Positions 14,867 to 20,675 of a stretch of DNA of 20,675 nt are shown here, one piece after another. The translations under genes and the position numbers were made by a program. The DNA comes from Deltaproteobacteria bacterium RBG_16_44_11. GTDB lineage: Bacteria > Desulfobacterota > Syntrophia > Syntrophales > Smithellaceae. Each line of letters begins with the position of its first letter. Position 1 is the stretch's first letter. The notes below the pieces were generated by a model that was not told where the DNA came from, ran no database searches, and worked only from the letters and a program-made list of their open reading frames with translations. The stretch covers positions 324-20,998 of the forward strand of contig MGQN01000036.1 in assembly GCA_001797845.1 (NCBI GenBank). The letters are read 5' to 3'.

Positions 14867-15054
14867 GAATTGATGTTTTTGATTAATACCTTCTTTGTTA
14901 CTGTCATATCGACGTGTTATGTCCGGCACCTACCGGGTAACTGGGCAAGCCAGAAACATTAAATTAATTGGAATTCGGAACGTAAAGATTTTTTGTTCGG
15001 CTTGGATTGTAATATTTTGACATAATTTTTTAAACGTATTCCTTACATCTTCCA

Positions 15055-15077
15055 GGCGCCAAAGCGCCAATTTTTTT
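15055..15077 (+). terminator. Terminator-like hairpin in plus orientation, no matching gene
   Basis: GGCGC-CAAA-GCGCC followed by AATTTTTTT. On the minus strand, where the neighbouring genes lie, there is no T-tract after the stem. No plus-strand gene precedes it. Confidence 0.35.
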
Positions 15078-15295
15078 CAATTCGATGATTCTATATCTTC
15101 TCCAACAACCGTTTGTTCGCTTTCTATTTGTTCTTCTTCCTGCGGCAACGTGTCTTTAATAAGCACCTTCACCAACTCACTCGATTGTTTCAATATCCGT
15201 GATGCTTCATTCTCCGCTTTTTTCATTGTCCTTTCCAGGGCATCATCAGCCAGTTCCGCTTCTAAAATTTCATCATTATCAAATTCTTCGTTCAT
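15077..15295 (-). CDS. Small acidic helical protein, unknown function
   Basis: A 72-residue, strongly acidic protein with no signal peptide or membrane segment. Residues about 8-50 (EILEAELADDALERTMKK and onward to LVKVLIKDTL) look like one long helix with coiled-coil spacing. The C-terminal 20 residues are glutamate-rich and probably disordered. I recognise no family. AGAGAG about 13 bases upstream is only a weak ribosome site. It could be a true small protein, given sensible codon use and a consistent composition, but confidence is limited. Confidence 0.5.
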   Translation of the reverse strand: MNEEFDNDEILEAELADDALERTMKKAENEASRILKQSSELVKVLIKDTLPQEEEQIESEQTVVGEDIESSN

Positions 15296-15457
15296 GGCAA
15301 AAAACTCTCTCTTTGTTTTATGTATAAATAGTGTGATTCAATCTTTTAATAGAATTATTTTTATTTAGCTATTTTTTACTAAGAACACAAATTTATCAAT
15401 TTTGTTAATTTTATATATTTAGAAGAATTATGCAAGATTTTTTGATATTTCCGCTTT

Positions 15458-15504
15458 GTCATTCCCGCGAAAGCGGGCTATAGTGCCCTTTAGGGTAAAT
15501 CCAG
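15458..15504 (+). repeat. REP-like hairpin interrupted by a CCCTTTAGGG block
   Basis: GTCATTCCCGC-GAAA-GCGGG is followed by CTATAGTGCCCTTTAGGGTA (15478-15497) and then by AATCCAG. In the plain element the arm runs directly on (GGGAATCCAG), so the block looks inserted. The same block is at 16038-16056. Confidence 0.65.
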
Positions 15505-15514
15505 TTCTTCCTCT

Positions 15515-15576
15515 GTCATTGCGATGAGCAAAGCAAAGCCTGCCCCGGACTCCGATCCGGGGAAGCAATCTCGTAC
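15515..15576 (+). repeat. GTCATTGCGA...GCAATCTCGTAC element, copy 1
   Basis: Contains the hairpin CCCCGGACTCCGATCCGGGG and the ending GCAATCTCGTAC, shared with 15974-16015. The middle differs in length and sequence. Confidence 0.7.
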
Positions 15577-15640
15577 AACTGTCATTGCCCGGCGAATGCC
15601 ATGGGAGCGCTTCACGAGATACACATTTATTTCCGCTTCA

Positions 15641-15699
15641 CGCTTCACGAGATATGAAATCCGGCGTATGCCGGACGCGTCCTTTCAATAGAACCATCC
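15641..15699 (+). repeat. Dispersed repeat with CTTCACGAGATA word and TCCGGC/GCCGGA hairpin, copy 2
   Basis: Its GATATGAAATCCGG to CAATAGAACC part matches 8150-8192 almost exactly. It ends 22 bases before the 3' end of the DUF2892 gene. Confidence 0.75.
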
Positions 15700-15720
15700 C
15701 GGATTATTCAGGTATGCAGT

Positions 15721-15915
15721 TTACTTGTTCGTGTTGACGCCGATTTTTGTATAGAGAGGACAATACCCGCTCATTACACTTGAGAGAAGCGATCCACTAA
15801 TGATGAGCAGCAATCCTGCAATACCGGGAAGCATGCCCCAGAGGTAAGCGGCGATAATCAGAAGTGCAACGATGGTCCTTATAATTTTGTCAATCATGCC
15901 AACATTTTTTTTCAT
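15721..15915 (-). CDS. DUF2892 (YgaP-like transmembrane domain) small membrane protein
   Basis: A 64-residue inner membrane protein. MKKNVGMIDKIIR is followed by a first membrane segment (about 11-26), then MLPGIAGLLLIISGSLLSSV (28-47), and ends GYCPLYTKIGVNT (50-62), the family signature with Cys52. This small domain is often found alone, or fused to rhodanese as in YgaP. No rhodanese is present here. AAGGAGA lies a few bases before the ATG. Its function is unproven; family members are linked to sulfur handling. It is flanked on both sides by repeats. Confidence 0.88.
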   Translation of the reverse strand: MKKNVGMIDKIIRTIVALLIIAAYLWGMLPGIAGLLLIISGSLLSSVMSGYCPLYTKIGVNTNK

Positions 15916-15973
15916 ACAAATCTCCTTTAATTATAATTTTATTTTCAATTCTCAAGCCACTCGCCCGCGCATT

Positions 15974-16015
15974 GTCATTGCGAGCCGCCTCTCAGGCGGC
16001 GTGGCAATCTCGTAC
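15974..16015 (+). repeat. GTCATTGCGA...GCAATCTCGTAC element, copy 2
   Basis: Has a GCCGCCT-CTC-AGGCGGC hairpin between the shared GTCATTGCGA and GCAATCTCGTAC ends. Confidence 0.75.
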
Positions 16016-16103
16016 CTTCTTTTACTTCCCCCTTTTCTAGCGTGCCCTTTAGGGTAGAGGGACTGAGGGAAGGTGATATACGCTTCACGCGTTACAATCT
16101 TTA

Positions 16104-16140
16104 GATTGCCAATTGTCAAGAGTAAAGATTTGAGCCTCCC
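16104..16140 (+). repeat. TTGTCAAGAGTAAAGATTTGA-type dispersed element, copy 3
   Basis: Identical to 13086-13118 over its core (GCCAATTGTCAAGAG, TAAAGATTTGAGCCTCCC). Confidence 0.8.
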
Positions 16141-16272
16141 CCATGCTCCCTCAGTTCCATCACAGCTTTTTGGATAGAAACTTAGAATTTTAAGGGCGTC
16201 CCTCTTTCCCCTTAGCAGCAGACAATGGCATTTTTGGAAGACGAAAAAGATGAATAAATATTTCTGTGTTAG

Positions 16273-17235
16273 TTAAGAAAAATAGTTGTCAGGATGTGGG
16301 CATACATCAATCGTGCTTCTTTCTAAATTATACAACAACTTCCGTTGCATAAAAATATACTTTTCTTTTCCAAGATCTAATTCATTTAATGTTGGTTTAT
16401 ATCCTACGTGTTTATAAAAATCTTGCCGGTCATTAATACCCCAAAGGCAAATGCTATCGCAATTGTTAGAACGCGCACATGTTTCTGCAAACCTCATAAG
16501 GCTTCCGCCGAGCCCGGAACCACGGACAGAATTGTCAACAACTACAGCATCAATAAATAAAACATCTTTTTTAATTAAAAAACTTATAAATCCAAATATT
16601 TTTCCATGACGTTCATACACATAAATATAGTTTGATGCTGTTTTGTATTGATACCAAAGATCAGACCAAGTTATTTTAGCAATAGATTCTACATCGGTAT
16701 TTATGCTCTCTGGTTTTCTTTTTATATCTTCTTCATTAAGTCTACGAAAAACGCCGAAAGGAACCAATCTATTGTTAGGTATTTTTTCAAGTAAAAAAAC
16801 GGCTCTATCATGATCACCAATAAGCAAACTGAAGAAGTTAGGAATAACACAAGAACCTCTTTTTATAACCAATGAATACGACATTATTTCAGATGCACCT
16901 AGCTGTTGAATCTTTTCAAAAGCCAGAAGCATTGTGCTTCCAGAATGGACAGAACTGTCGATTATTAGTACCGATGCATCTTTGAATAAAATCTCATCAC
17001 TAGGATTTTCTAAACAGATGGTTTTTGTATCCCTATCAAAAGAAAGAGGAATGATTTGAATTTGTTTTTTCTTATCACTTGGTATGTGTGATGCAATAAC
17101 GGCAGTAATTTCTGCTCCTGATAACCCCAATACACACCATACATTGGGGGAATTTTTGTCAAGCTTATTTAACCGATCCCAGAAGTCTTTTGCATATCCC
17201 GAGACCTCATCTTTGCTTAAATAATAAGTATGCAA
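16273..17235 (-). CDS. Phosphoribosyltransferase-like domain fused to a GNAT acetyltransferase
   Basis: A 320-residue two-domain protein. Residues about 30-165 look like a PRTase-fold: WCVLGLSGAEITAVI, a strand IIPLSFDRD, then the PRPP-loop-like VLIIDSSVHSGSTM (89-102). In true PRTases the loop begins with two acidic residues (DD or ED); here it is D93-S94, so catalysis may be altered. Residues about 185-300 form a GNAT domain: VDAVVV-type strand, RGSGLGG (238-244, acetyl-CoA pyrophosphate loop) and FYKHVGYKP (273-281). The start is a TTG at 17235, because no suitable ATG exists. It lies five bases after the stop of the zinc-ribbon gene, which suggests translational coupling. The gene is visibly A/T-rich compared with its neighbours. 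I know of no characterised protein with this domain order. The function is unknown; a nucleotide- or stress-linked acyl transfer is only a guess. Confidence 0.7.
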   Translation of the reverse strand: MHTYYLSKDEVSGYAKDFWDRLNKLDKNSPNVWCVLGLSGAEITAVIASHIPSDKKKQIQIIPLSFDRDTKTICLENPSDEILFKDASVLIIDSSVHSGSTMLLAFEKIQQLGASEIMSYSLVIKRGSCVIPNFFSLLIGDHDRAVFLLEKIPNNRLVPFGVFRRLNEEDIKRKPESINTDVESIAKITWSDLWYQYKTASNYIYVYERHGKIFGFISFLIKKDVLFIDAVVVDNSVRGSGLGGSLMRFAETCARSNNCDSICLWGINDRQDFYKHVGYKPTLNELDLGKEKYIFMQRKLLYNLERSTIDVCPHPDNYFS

Positions 17236-17240
17236 TTGGC

Positions 17241-17462
17241 TTACGTTCCGCGGATAGATAGTATTGGTTTCGTAATAGGGTGCTTATCTAATTCTTCACT
17301 CCAGTCGGCAAAATAACAATCACTACAAACGTGTCCTTTGTCTGTACTACGGTTACCCGTTATAGCTTCTTGAAGAGGGGTATCACATTTGGCGCAACGT
17401 TGTACGTTTAATAACTTTTCCCTTCTGGATGGCAATTCAATTAAAAATTGTTCTAAAGTCAT
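17241..17462 (-). CDS. Small four-cysteine zinc-ribbon-like protein
   Basis: A 73-residue protein with two CxxC pairs, C23-AK-C26 and C46-SD-C49, spaced as in a zinc ribbon, flanked by a helical N-terminus and a basic/hydrophobic end (PITKPILSIRGT). It is likely a zinc-binding partner or adaptor. AAGGAGA precedes the ATG. It is the first gene of a two-gene unit with the PRTase-GNAT protein, whose start follows within six bases. The 318-base stretch upstream holds the regulatory features listed separately. I do not recognise a named family. Confidence 0.65.
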   Translation of the reverse strand: MTLEQFLIELPSRREKLLNVQRCAKCDTPLQEAITGNRSTDKGHVCSDCYFADWSEELDKHPITKPILSIRGT

Positions 17463-17497
17463 AAACGTTCTCCTTTATTTTTTGTACATAAAAAGAA

Positions 17498-17529
17498 AAC
17501 CCCGCGACAACCTTAAAATAGGCGGAGTT
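17498..17529 (-). terminator. Leader hairpin with T-rich tail, attenuator candidate
   Basis: On the minus strand AACTCCGC, a 16-base loop, and GCGGGGTT form an 8-bp stem with one G-T pair. It is followed by TTCTTTTT and lies about 35 bases before the start codon of the zinc-ribbon gene. It has intrinsic-terminator form, so it could attenuate the operon, or simply insulate it from upstream transcription. Confidence 0.5.
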
Positions 17530-17613
17530 CTTCACTATAAAAAATCGTTTTTTTGTAAGTAAACATTATAAAAAAAACCATATTATCAATGACTTATATT
17601 AAGTCTACTAATC

Positions 17614-17642
17614 AGTTTAGGGATTATTTCTTAGGATGTCAA
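17614..17642 (-). promoter_or_regulatory. Candidate promoter of the zinc-ribbon/PRTase-GNAT operon
   Basis: TTGACA (17642-17637), 17 bases, TAAACT (17619-17614), giving a leader of about 145 bases. A perfect TATAAT occurs at 17570-17565 with no good -35 at the right distance; it could be an alternative. Confidence 0.45.
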
Positions 17643-17674
17643 CAAAAAAGTGGGCTTTTTTTTCACTTTTTTTG
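17643..17674. promoter_or_regulatory. A-rich inverted repeat beside the -35 box
   Basis: AAAAAAGTG-11-CACTTTTTT is a 9-bp inverted repeat ending next to the -35 hexamer. It may be a binding site, or a weak terminator of the HNH transcript. Confidence 0.45.
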
Positions 17675-17686
17675 AAATGTCAAGAG

Positions 17687-17741
17687 CAATTTTAGCCCAA
17701 TTTTAGACTAATTTTAGACCAAACTTAGATTCATTTTTAGC
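17687..17741. repeat. Five 11-bp phased A/T repeats upstream of the operon promoter
   Basis: Consecutive units CAATTTTAGCC, CAATTTTAGAC, TAATTTTAGAC, CAAACTTAGAT and TCATTTTTAGC, exactly 11 bases each, the first three nearly identical. A/T tracts at about one helical turn are expected to bend DNA. The repeats could also bind a regulator side by side on one face. Confidence 0.7.
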
Positions 17742-17780
17742 GAAATAAACTACCTTAAACTAGGACATTCCGTTATAATT

Positions 17781-18608
17781 TTACGCCCAGGATGATTTTT
17801 GTTCGAAGTGATCAGCTAATACTAACCGCTCTTCTAATCCATTTGGGTATTTATATAAAAGTTTTGCGTGATCAAATTCAGCATGAGTTTTATGGATTAT
17901 TCGGTGATGATTCGGACACGTGACAATAATGTTTTTGCTAACATCCAAGCCGCCGCTGCTCAAGGAATCAATATGATGAGTCTCTGCAAATGGTTCTTCA
18001 TACTTAATCCTGAAATTCATGCCGCAAACCTGACATCTGTGGTCATAGATCGATTTCAATGATTCGGATAATAGAGGATCGCGAAAAAATTCTTCGTGTT
18101 CAGGAACTATAATCTTTTTTGGCTTTTCAGGATGAGTAATCACGTCATAATTTCCAAGAGTCTCTTTAACCAAACTCGGACCAAATGTATCTCTTAGTTC
18201 ATAGCCGGTCAATCTACCCCAAACGTATGCTGATATTACGGCTTCGTCTTCTTGGGTGATGGCCAGAGGATTGGTTTGTCCTGCATAATTATTTGAAAGT
18301 GGTAAATCTTCCAAGCTAAACGGAATCGTAGGTATCGTATCAGAGCAAACGAGGATATATTTCCATGTCTTTCCAGCCTGTGGCCAATGTTGGCGGCTTA
18401 TCTCGCCTGTATGGTCAACTTCGGAGTGGTCATAGACAAGGGCAAATTCAATCCGAGCTTGCAGTTTGTGTAAGCTGGTAGCTTCGTTTTTGACGAGTTG
18501 TAAAAGAAGGATTTCCCCTTTATGGAAATGCGGTGTTTGATCAATCGCGAAGAGCGATTTTTCAATACATTCTCTAACCTGAGATTGTCTTACATTAAGA
18601 CGTTGCAT
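17781..18608 (-). CDS. HNH endonuclease with N-terminal PUA/EVE-like domain (candidate modification-dependent)
   Basis: A 275-residue protein. The C-terminus is a clear HNH nuclease: C192-QV-C195, ETHHID (209-213), N226, and C231-PNHHRIIH (231-239), covering a zinc site and the catalytic histidine. Residues about 28-125 (GEILLLQLVKNEA, then RIEFALVYDH, GKTWKYILVCSD and FSLEDLPL) alternate strands in a way that resembles PUA-superfamily (EVE/ASCH) readers. That part is inferred by pattern only. EVE-HNH fusions are known to cut DNA bearing modified cytosine, so a modification-dependent restriction role is plausible beside the type I system. It follows the YgjP gene by 83 bases on the same strand, separated by a repeat relic. 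AGGA lies near the ATG. Confidence 0.7.
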   Translation of the reverse strand: MQRLNVRQSQVRECIEKSLFAIDQTPHFHKGEILLLQLVKNEATSLHKLQARIEFALVYDHSEVDHTGEISRQHWPQAGKTWKYILVCSDTIPTIPFSLEDLPLSNNYAGQTNPLAITQEDEAVISAYVWGRLTGYELRDTFGPSLVKETLGNYDVITHPEKPKKIIVPEHEEFFRDPLLSESLKSIYDHRCQVCGMNFRIKYEEPFAETHHIDSLSSGGLDVSKNIIVTCPNHHRIIHKTHAEFDHAKLLYKYPNGLEERLVLADHFEQKSSWA

Positions 18609-18641
18609 GCGCTAATCCTATTTACTTGTTTGTCTGCATAT

Positions 18642-18680
18642 GGCAACTAATTGCCAAGATCAAAGCTTTGCCCCTCCTCG
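18642..18680 (+). repeat. Degenerate copy 4 of the TTGTCAAGAG element
   Basis: TTGCCAAGATCAAAGCTTTG-CCCCTCC aligns with TTGTCAAGAGTAAAGATTTGACCCC, with several changes. It sits between the HNH and YgjP genes. Confidence 0.4.
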
Positions 18681-18691
18681 CTAATATTAGT

Positions 18692-19405
18692 TCAATAACT
18701 CCACTGCGCATGTCCCACCGGCAATCGATTTAATTCTTCTCTATGCGATTTCCATTTGGGCATAAACGAAGCCATATAATGCAAAAATAAATCGTTATGA
18801 CGACGTTCCAGAAGGTGGACTAATTCATGGACAATGATATATTCCAAGCAAGTTATCGGTTTCTTCGCAAGTTCAAGGTTGAGCCAAATTCGCTTTGCTT
18901 CTCTATTGCATGATCCCCATTTGGTTTTCATCAATTTAACACCCCATTCGGAAGCATGCACACCTGTCTTCTTTTCCCATTTAGCAAGTAAATGTGGAAT
19001 TATCCTTTTCAATTCTCTACGATACCATTCATTCATTATTGACTGCCGCTGAAGTGCGGTTGTTGATTTTTTTGTATATAAATCTATTTTCCTTTTATGC
19101 AGCACAATTTTATTAGAACCTTCATTCTCAATGACATTTAATAGATACCGCTGACCAAAGAGATAATGGCTTTCTCTTGATATGTATTCCCGCGCCGTTT
19201 CTCTTTCCTGGCCGGAAAATTTGCGTTGCTGATTTTTAATCCAGGGTAGTTTTGATATTACAAAAAAACGCAGCGCTTCTTCATCGACACGCAATGGCAC
19301 AGCAATGCGCACTCTACCTTTGGGCGGATAAACGGCAAGGTGCATGTTTTTGATGTCCTTGCGGACGATATCAATTTTAATATTTGCTACTTTAATTTGA
19401 TGCAT
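18692..19405 (-). CDS. YgjP-type zinc metallopeptidase (M48/SprT-like) coupled to hsdR
   Basis: A 237-residue cytoplasmic metallopeptidase. The active site is HELVH (193-197) with a third ligand His203 in HLLERRHN, typical of the YgjP/DUF45 group. Also visible are WGSCN (163-167) and the conserved RIWLNLELA before the active site. Nothing suggests export. Its ATG overlaps the TGA of hsdR by one base (TGATG), so translation is coupled. Members are often next to hsdR in type I restriction loci, but their function there is not established; processing or regulation of the restriction complex is a common idea. Confidence 0.88.
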   Translation of the reverse strand: MHQIKVANIKIDIVRKDIKNMHLAVYPPKGRVRIAVPLRVDEEALRFFVISKLPWIKNQQRKFSGQERETAREYISRESHYLFGQRYLLNVIENEGSNKIVLHKRKIDLYTKKSTTALQRQSIMNEWYRRELKRIIPHLLAKWEKKTGVHASEWGVKLMKTKWGSCNREAKRIWLNLELAKKPITCLEYIIVHELVHLLERRHNDLFLHYMASFMPKWKSHREELNRLPVGHAQWSY

Positions 19406-20675
19406 CAGTAGTCACGCTGATTTTTAACCAGTTCAAAAATATTCATGATCTTGTCTTCATCACGAATACCGTATTTAGCCAGAGTTTCACAGATTATTGA
19501 TTTGAGATGCTTTTCTTTCATTGGATTGCCCTTGAATCCGTCATACTTTTTATGAACTATTTCATTATCCAGATCCACGGCAAGCTCTTCATTCTTGTTG
19601 AGATTGTCATATAGCGCGCGCTTTGCTGCGGTATTCAGCGATACAGGGTATTCTTTCGCAGCAGTCGGGTTTTTGATTTGCCTGGTCAGTTCAACTATTT
19701 TCTGCAAATATTCTTCATACCTGTCAGTTTCTTCTTTTCGCAATTTGATGAGCGCATTCAACAGTACCGACATTTTTTCGTAATAGATGGGGTTTGTCGG
19801 TGATTCTTCAATAATGACACGGCGGAGATTGTTTTCAATCGTTTCGGCCATTGCATCTTTATTGCTTCTAATGCCACCAGGCAATTCCTTGATCGCATCT
19901 TTACCGCGCTCAACAATCAACTCCACCAGCGTAAAATCATCAAAGGCGGACAGGACGCGACTTTCTTCGGCGCCGATGTATGAATCGATCAGATGACGCA
20001 TAGCCGGTTCGTATTGCTTCAGGTCAACATAATCGCCGCTTGCCAGCTGTATCTCTTTACGAATATTCTCGAAATGTTTGATGTTGTTCTTGATCACAAT
20101 AACTTCTGCCGATGTATAACCCGCTTCTTCTATTTCGTCCGCGACGTTTGCATACGCGCGGATTAAAGAGATCACCGCTTTATATAGGGCTACACGACGC
20201 GGTTCTGTGTCTTTCAATTCTTCCGGATTTTGGGTGTTTTTCCCGCAAAAATAGCGAATGTATTCCAGCGTACCCTTTGGCGGCTCTACGGGCTCGCAAA
20301 GCGCCTTGATTGCTTCGAGAGCGTCATCAAGCTTTTCCTTCCCCTTGTCGAGCCGATTTGTCAGCAAACCCTGCACATCAGCAGCATCATAAGCGTCAAA
20401 AGCACCGGACGTATAATCCGTAACTGACTGCTCCAAGCTTTTAAATAAATCCTTGTAATCAATAATATAGCCGTATTCCTTATCATCGCCATCCATCCGG
20501 TTGACTCGGCAGATTGCCTGAAAAAGCCCGTGGTCTTGCATCTTTTTATCTATGTAAAGATAGGTCGCCGACGGTGCATCAAAACCCGTAAGCAGTTTAT
20601 CAACAACGATCAGCAGCTTCATCTGCGCCGGTTCATCGATAAACTTCTTTTTGACCTCATCCTCAAATTTCTCCG
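19405..20675 (-). CDS. hsdR: Type I restriction endonuclease subunit R, C-terminal part
   Basis: A partial gene whose N-terminal part lies off the right edge; at least 422 residues are visible. The reading frame is open to the window end, preceding the first internal Met at 20622 with EKFEDEVKKKFIDEPAQ. Helicase motif V appears as KLLTGFDAP and motif VI as QAICRVNR, both of the SF2 translocase in HsdR. They are followed by the helical C-terminal domain that contacts the methyltransferase core. The nuclease and front helicase motifs are beyond the window. HsdR with HsdM and HsdS cuts foreign DNA far from its recognition site. No hsdM or hsdS is in view. It is coupled to the metallopeptidase. 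Confidence 0.92.
   Translation of the reverse strand, partial: EKFEDEVKKKFIDEPAQMKLLIVVDKLLTGFDAPSATYLYIDKKMQDHGLFQAICRVNRMDGDDKEYGYIIDYKDLFKSLEQSVTDYTSGAFDAYDAADVQGLLTNRLDKGKEKLDDALEAIKALCEPVEPPKGTLEYIRYFCGKNTQNPEELKDTEPRRVALYKAVISLIRAYANVADEIEEAGYTSAEVIVIKNNIKHFENIRKEIQLASGDYVDLKQYEPAMRHLIDSYIGAEESRVLSAFDDFTLVELIVERGKDAIKELPGGIRSNKDAMAETIENNLRRVIIEESPTNPIYYEKMSVLLNALIKLRKEETDRYEEYLQKIVELTRQIKNPTAAKEYPVSLNTAAKRALYDNLNKNEELAVDLDNEIVHKKYDGFKGNPMKEKHLKSIICETLAKYGIRDEDKIMNIFELVKNQRDY

Larger units (their letters stand above)
14801..15076. other. Intergenic region: ATPase promoter and palindrome, then no gene
   Basis: Holds the promoter and dyad of the ATPase (14808-14866). The rest up to 15052 shows no supported gene. 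A short GC hairpin with a T-tract in plus orientation ends the region. Confidence 0.5.
15296..15720. repeat. Intergenic region made of nested REP-like repeats
   Basis: No gene supported. After an AT-rich 150 bases, repeats run almost end to end: GTCATTCCCGC (15458-15504), GTCATTGCGA...CTCGTAC (15515-15576), two CTTCACGAGATA words (15610-15621, 15643-15654) and the TCCGGC/GCCGGA hairpin copy (15651-15695). Confidence 0.6.
15916..16272. repeat. Repeat-bearing intergenic region without a gene
   Basis: Contains GTCATTGCGA...CTCGTAC copy 2 (15974-16015), a CCCTTTAGGG block (16038-16056), a CGCTTCACGCG word (16081-16091), and the TTGTCAAGAG element copy 3 (16104-16140). The last 130 bases show nothing recognisable. 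Confidence 0.55.
17463..17780. promoter_or_regulatory. Long A/T-rich control region of the zinc-ribbon/PRTase-GNAT operon
   Basis: Read on the minus strand: five 11-bp A/T repeats (17741-17687), an A-rich dyad (17674-17643), a promoter (17642-17614), an alternative TATAAT (17570-17565), and a terminator-like hairpin in the leader (17529-17498), followed by the ribosome site. No gene is seen. Confidence 0.5.

Noticed and set aside
16141..16272. Possible regulatory RNA upstream of the repeats
   Set aside because: No stable hairpin, promoter or terminator seen.
1..20675. tRNA, rRNA, integrase or att site marking a genomic island
   Set aside because: None seen; the A/T-rich composition and gene content alone suggest transfer of the right-hand part.

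Overview
The window reads as chromosome from an anaerobic, Gram-negative bacterium, most likely a member of the Desulfobacterota (Syntrophia-like). This assignment is inference. It rests on the gene mix: a periplasmic single-Cache protein, an acyl-CoA carboxyltransferase with a FabK/nitronate-monooxygenase-like flavoprotein, a COG2509-type FAD protein, a cysteine-rich double-ferredoxin protein, and lipoproteins with a glycine-rich tail. Many short REP/MITE-like repeats between genes also fit. There are no rRNA or tRNA genes, transposases, integrases or CRISPR arrays that I can see.

Layout. Positions 1-3.1 kb hold plus-strand metabolic genes: Cache protein, FabK/NMO-like flavoprotein, carboxyltransferase. 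From 3.2 to 7.1 kb lie a minus-strand BON-like protein, a minus-strand lipoprotein sugar dehydrogenase, a 580-base repeat-rich gap, and a plus-strand FAD oxidoreductase. From 7.1 to 15.9 kb everything is on the minus strand: Fic protein, nitroreductase, Fe-S protein, an AAA_14/DUF4143 ATPase, a proline-repeat lipoprotein, a PKD-domain protein, an ArsR-type regulator, a second AAA_14/DUF4143 ATPase, a small acidic protein and a DUF2892 membrane protein. From 16.2 kb to the end is an accessory, defence-like stretch, also on the minus strand: a phosphoribosyltransferase-GNAT fusion with a small zinc-ribbon protein, an HNH endonuclease with an N-terminal domain that may read modified bases, a YgjP-type metallopeptidase, and the C-terminal part of a type I restriction HsdR that runs off the right edge. 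The 16.3-17.8 kb part is visibly richer in A/T than the 1.5-7 kb part, which suggests acquisition.

How the genes work together. The flavoprotein and carboxyltransferase look like an acyl-CoA operon. HsdR and the metallopeptidase overlap by one base and are translationally coupled. The HNH protein follows them in the same direction. The zinc-ribbon and PRTase-GNAT genes form a two-gene operon with a long leader containing a terminator-like hairpin, a candidate promoter and, upstream, five 11-bp phased A/T tracts.

The main things to look at again are: (i) the PRTase-GNAT/zinc-ribbon operon and its leader; (ii) three accessory genes (Fic and both AAA_14 ATPases) that share a promoter layout predicting leaderless mRNAs with a dyad at the -35 box; (iii) a dispersed repeat family ending in TGACCC that supplies the stop codons of two convergent genes; and (iv) a FabK/NMO-like protein without the usual catalytic histidine.
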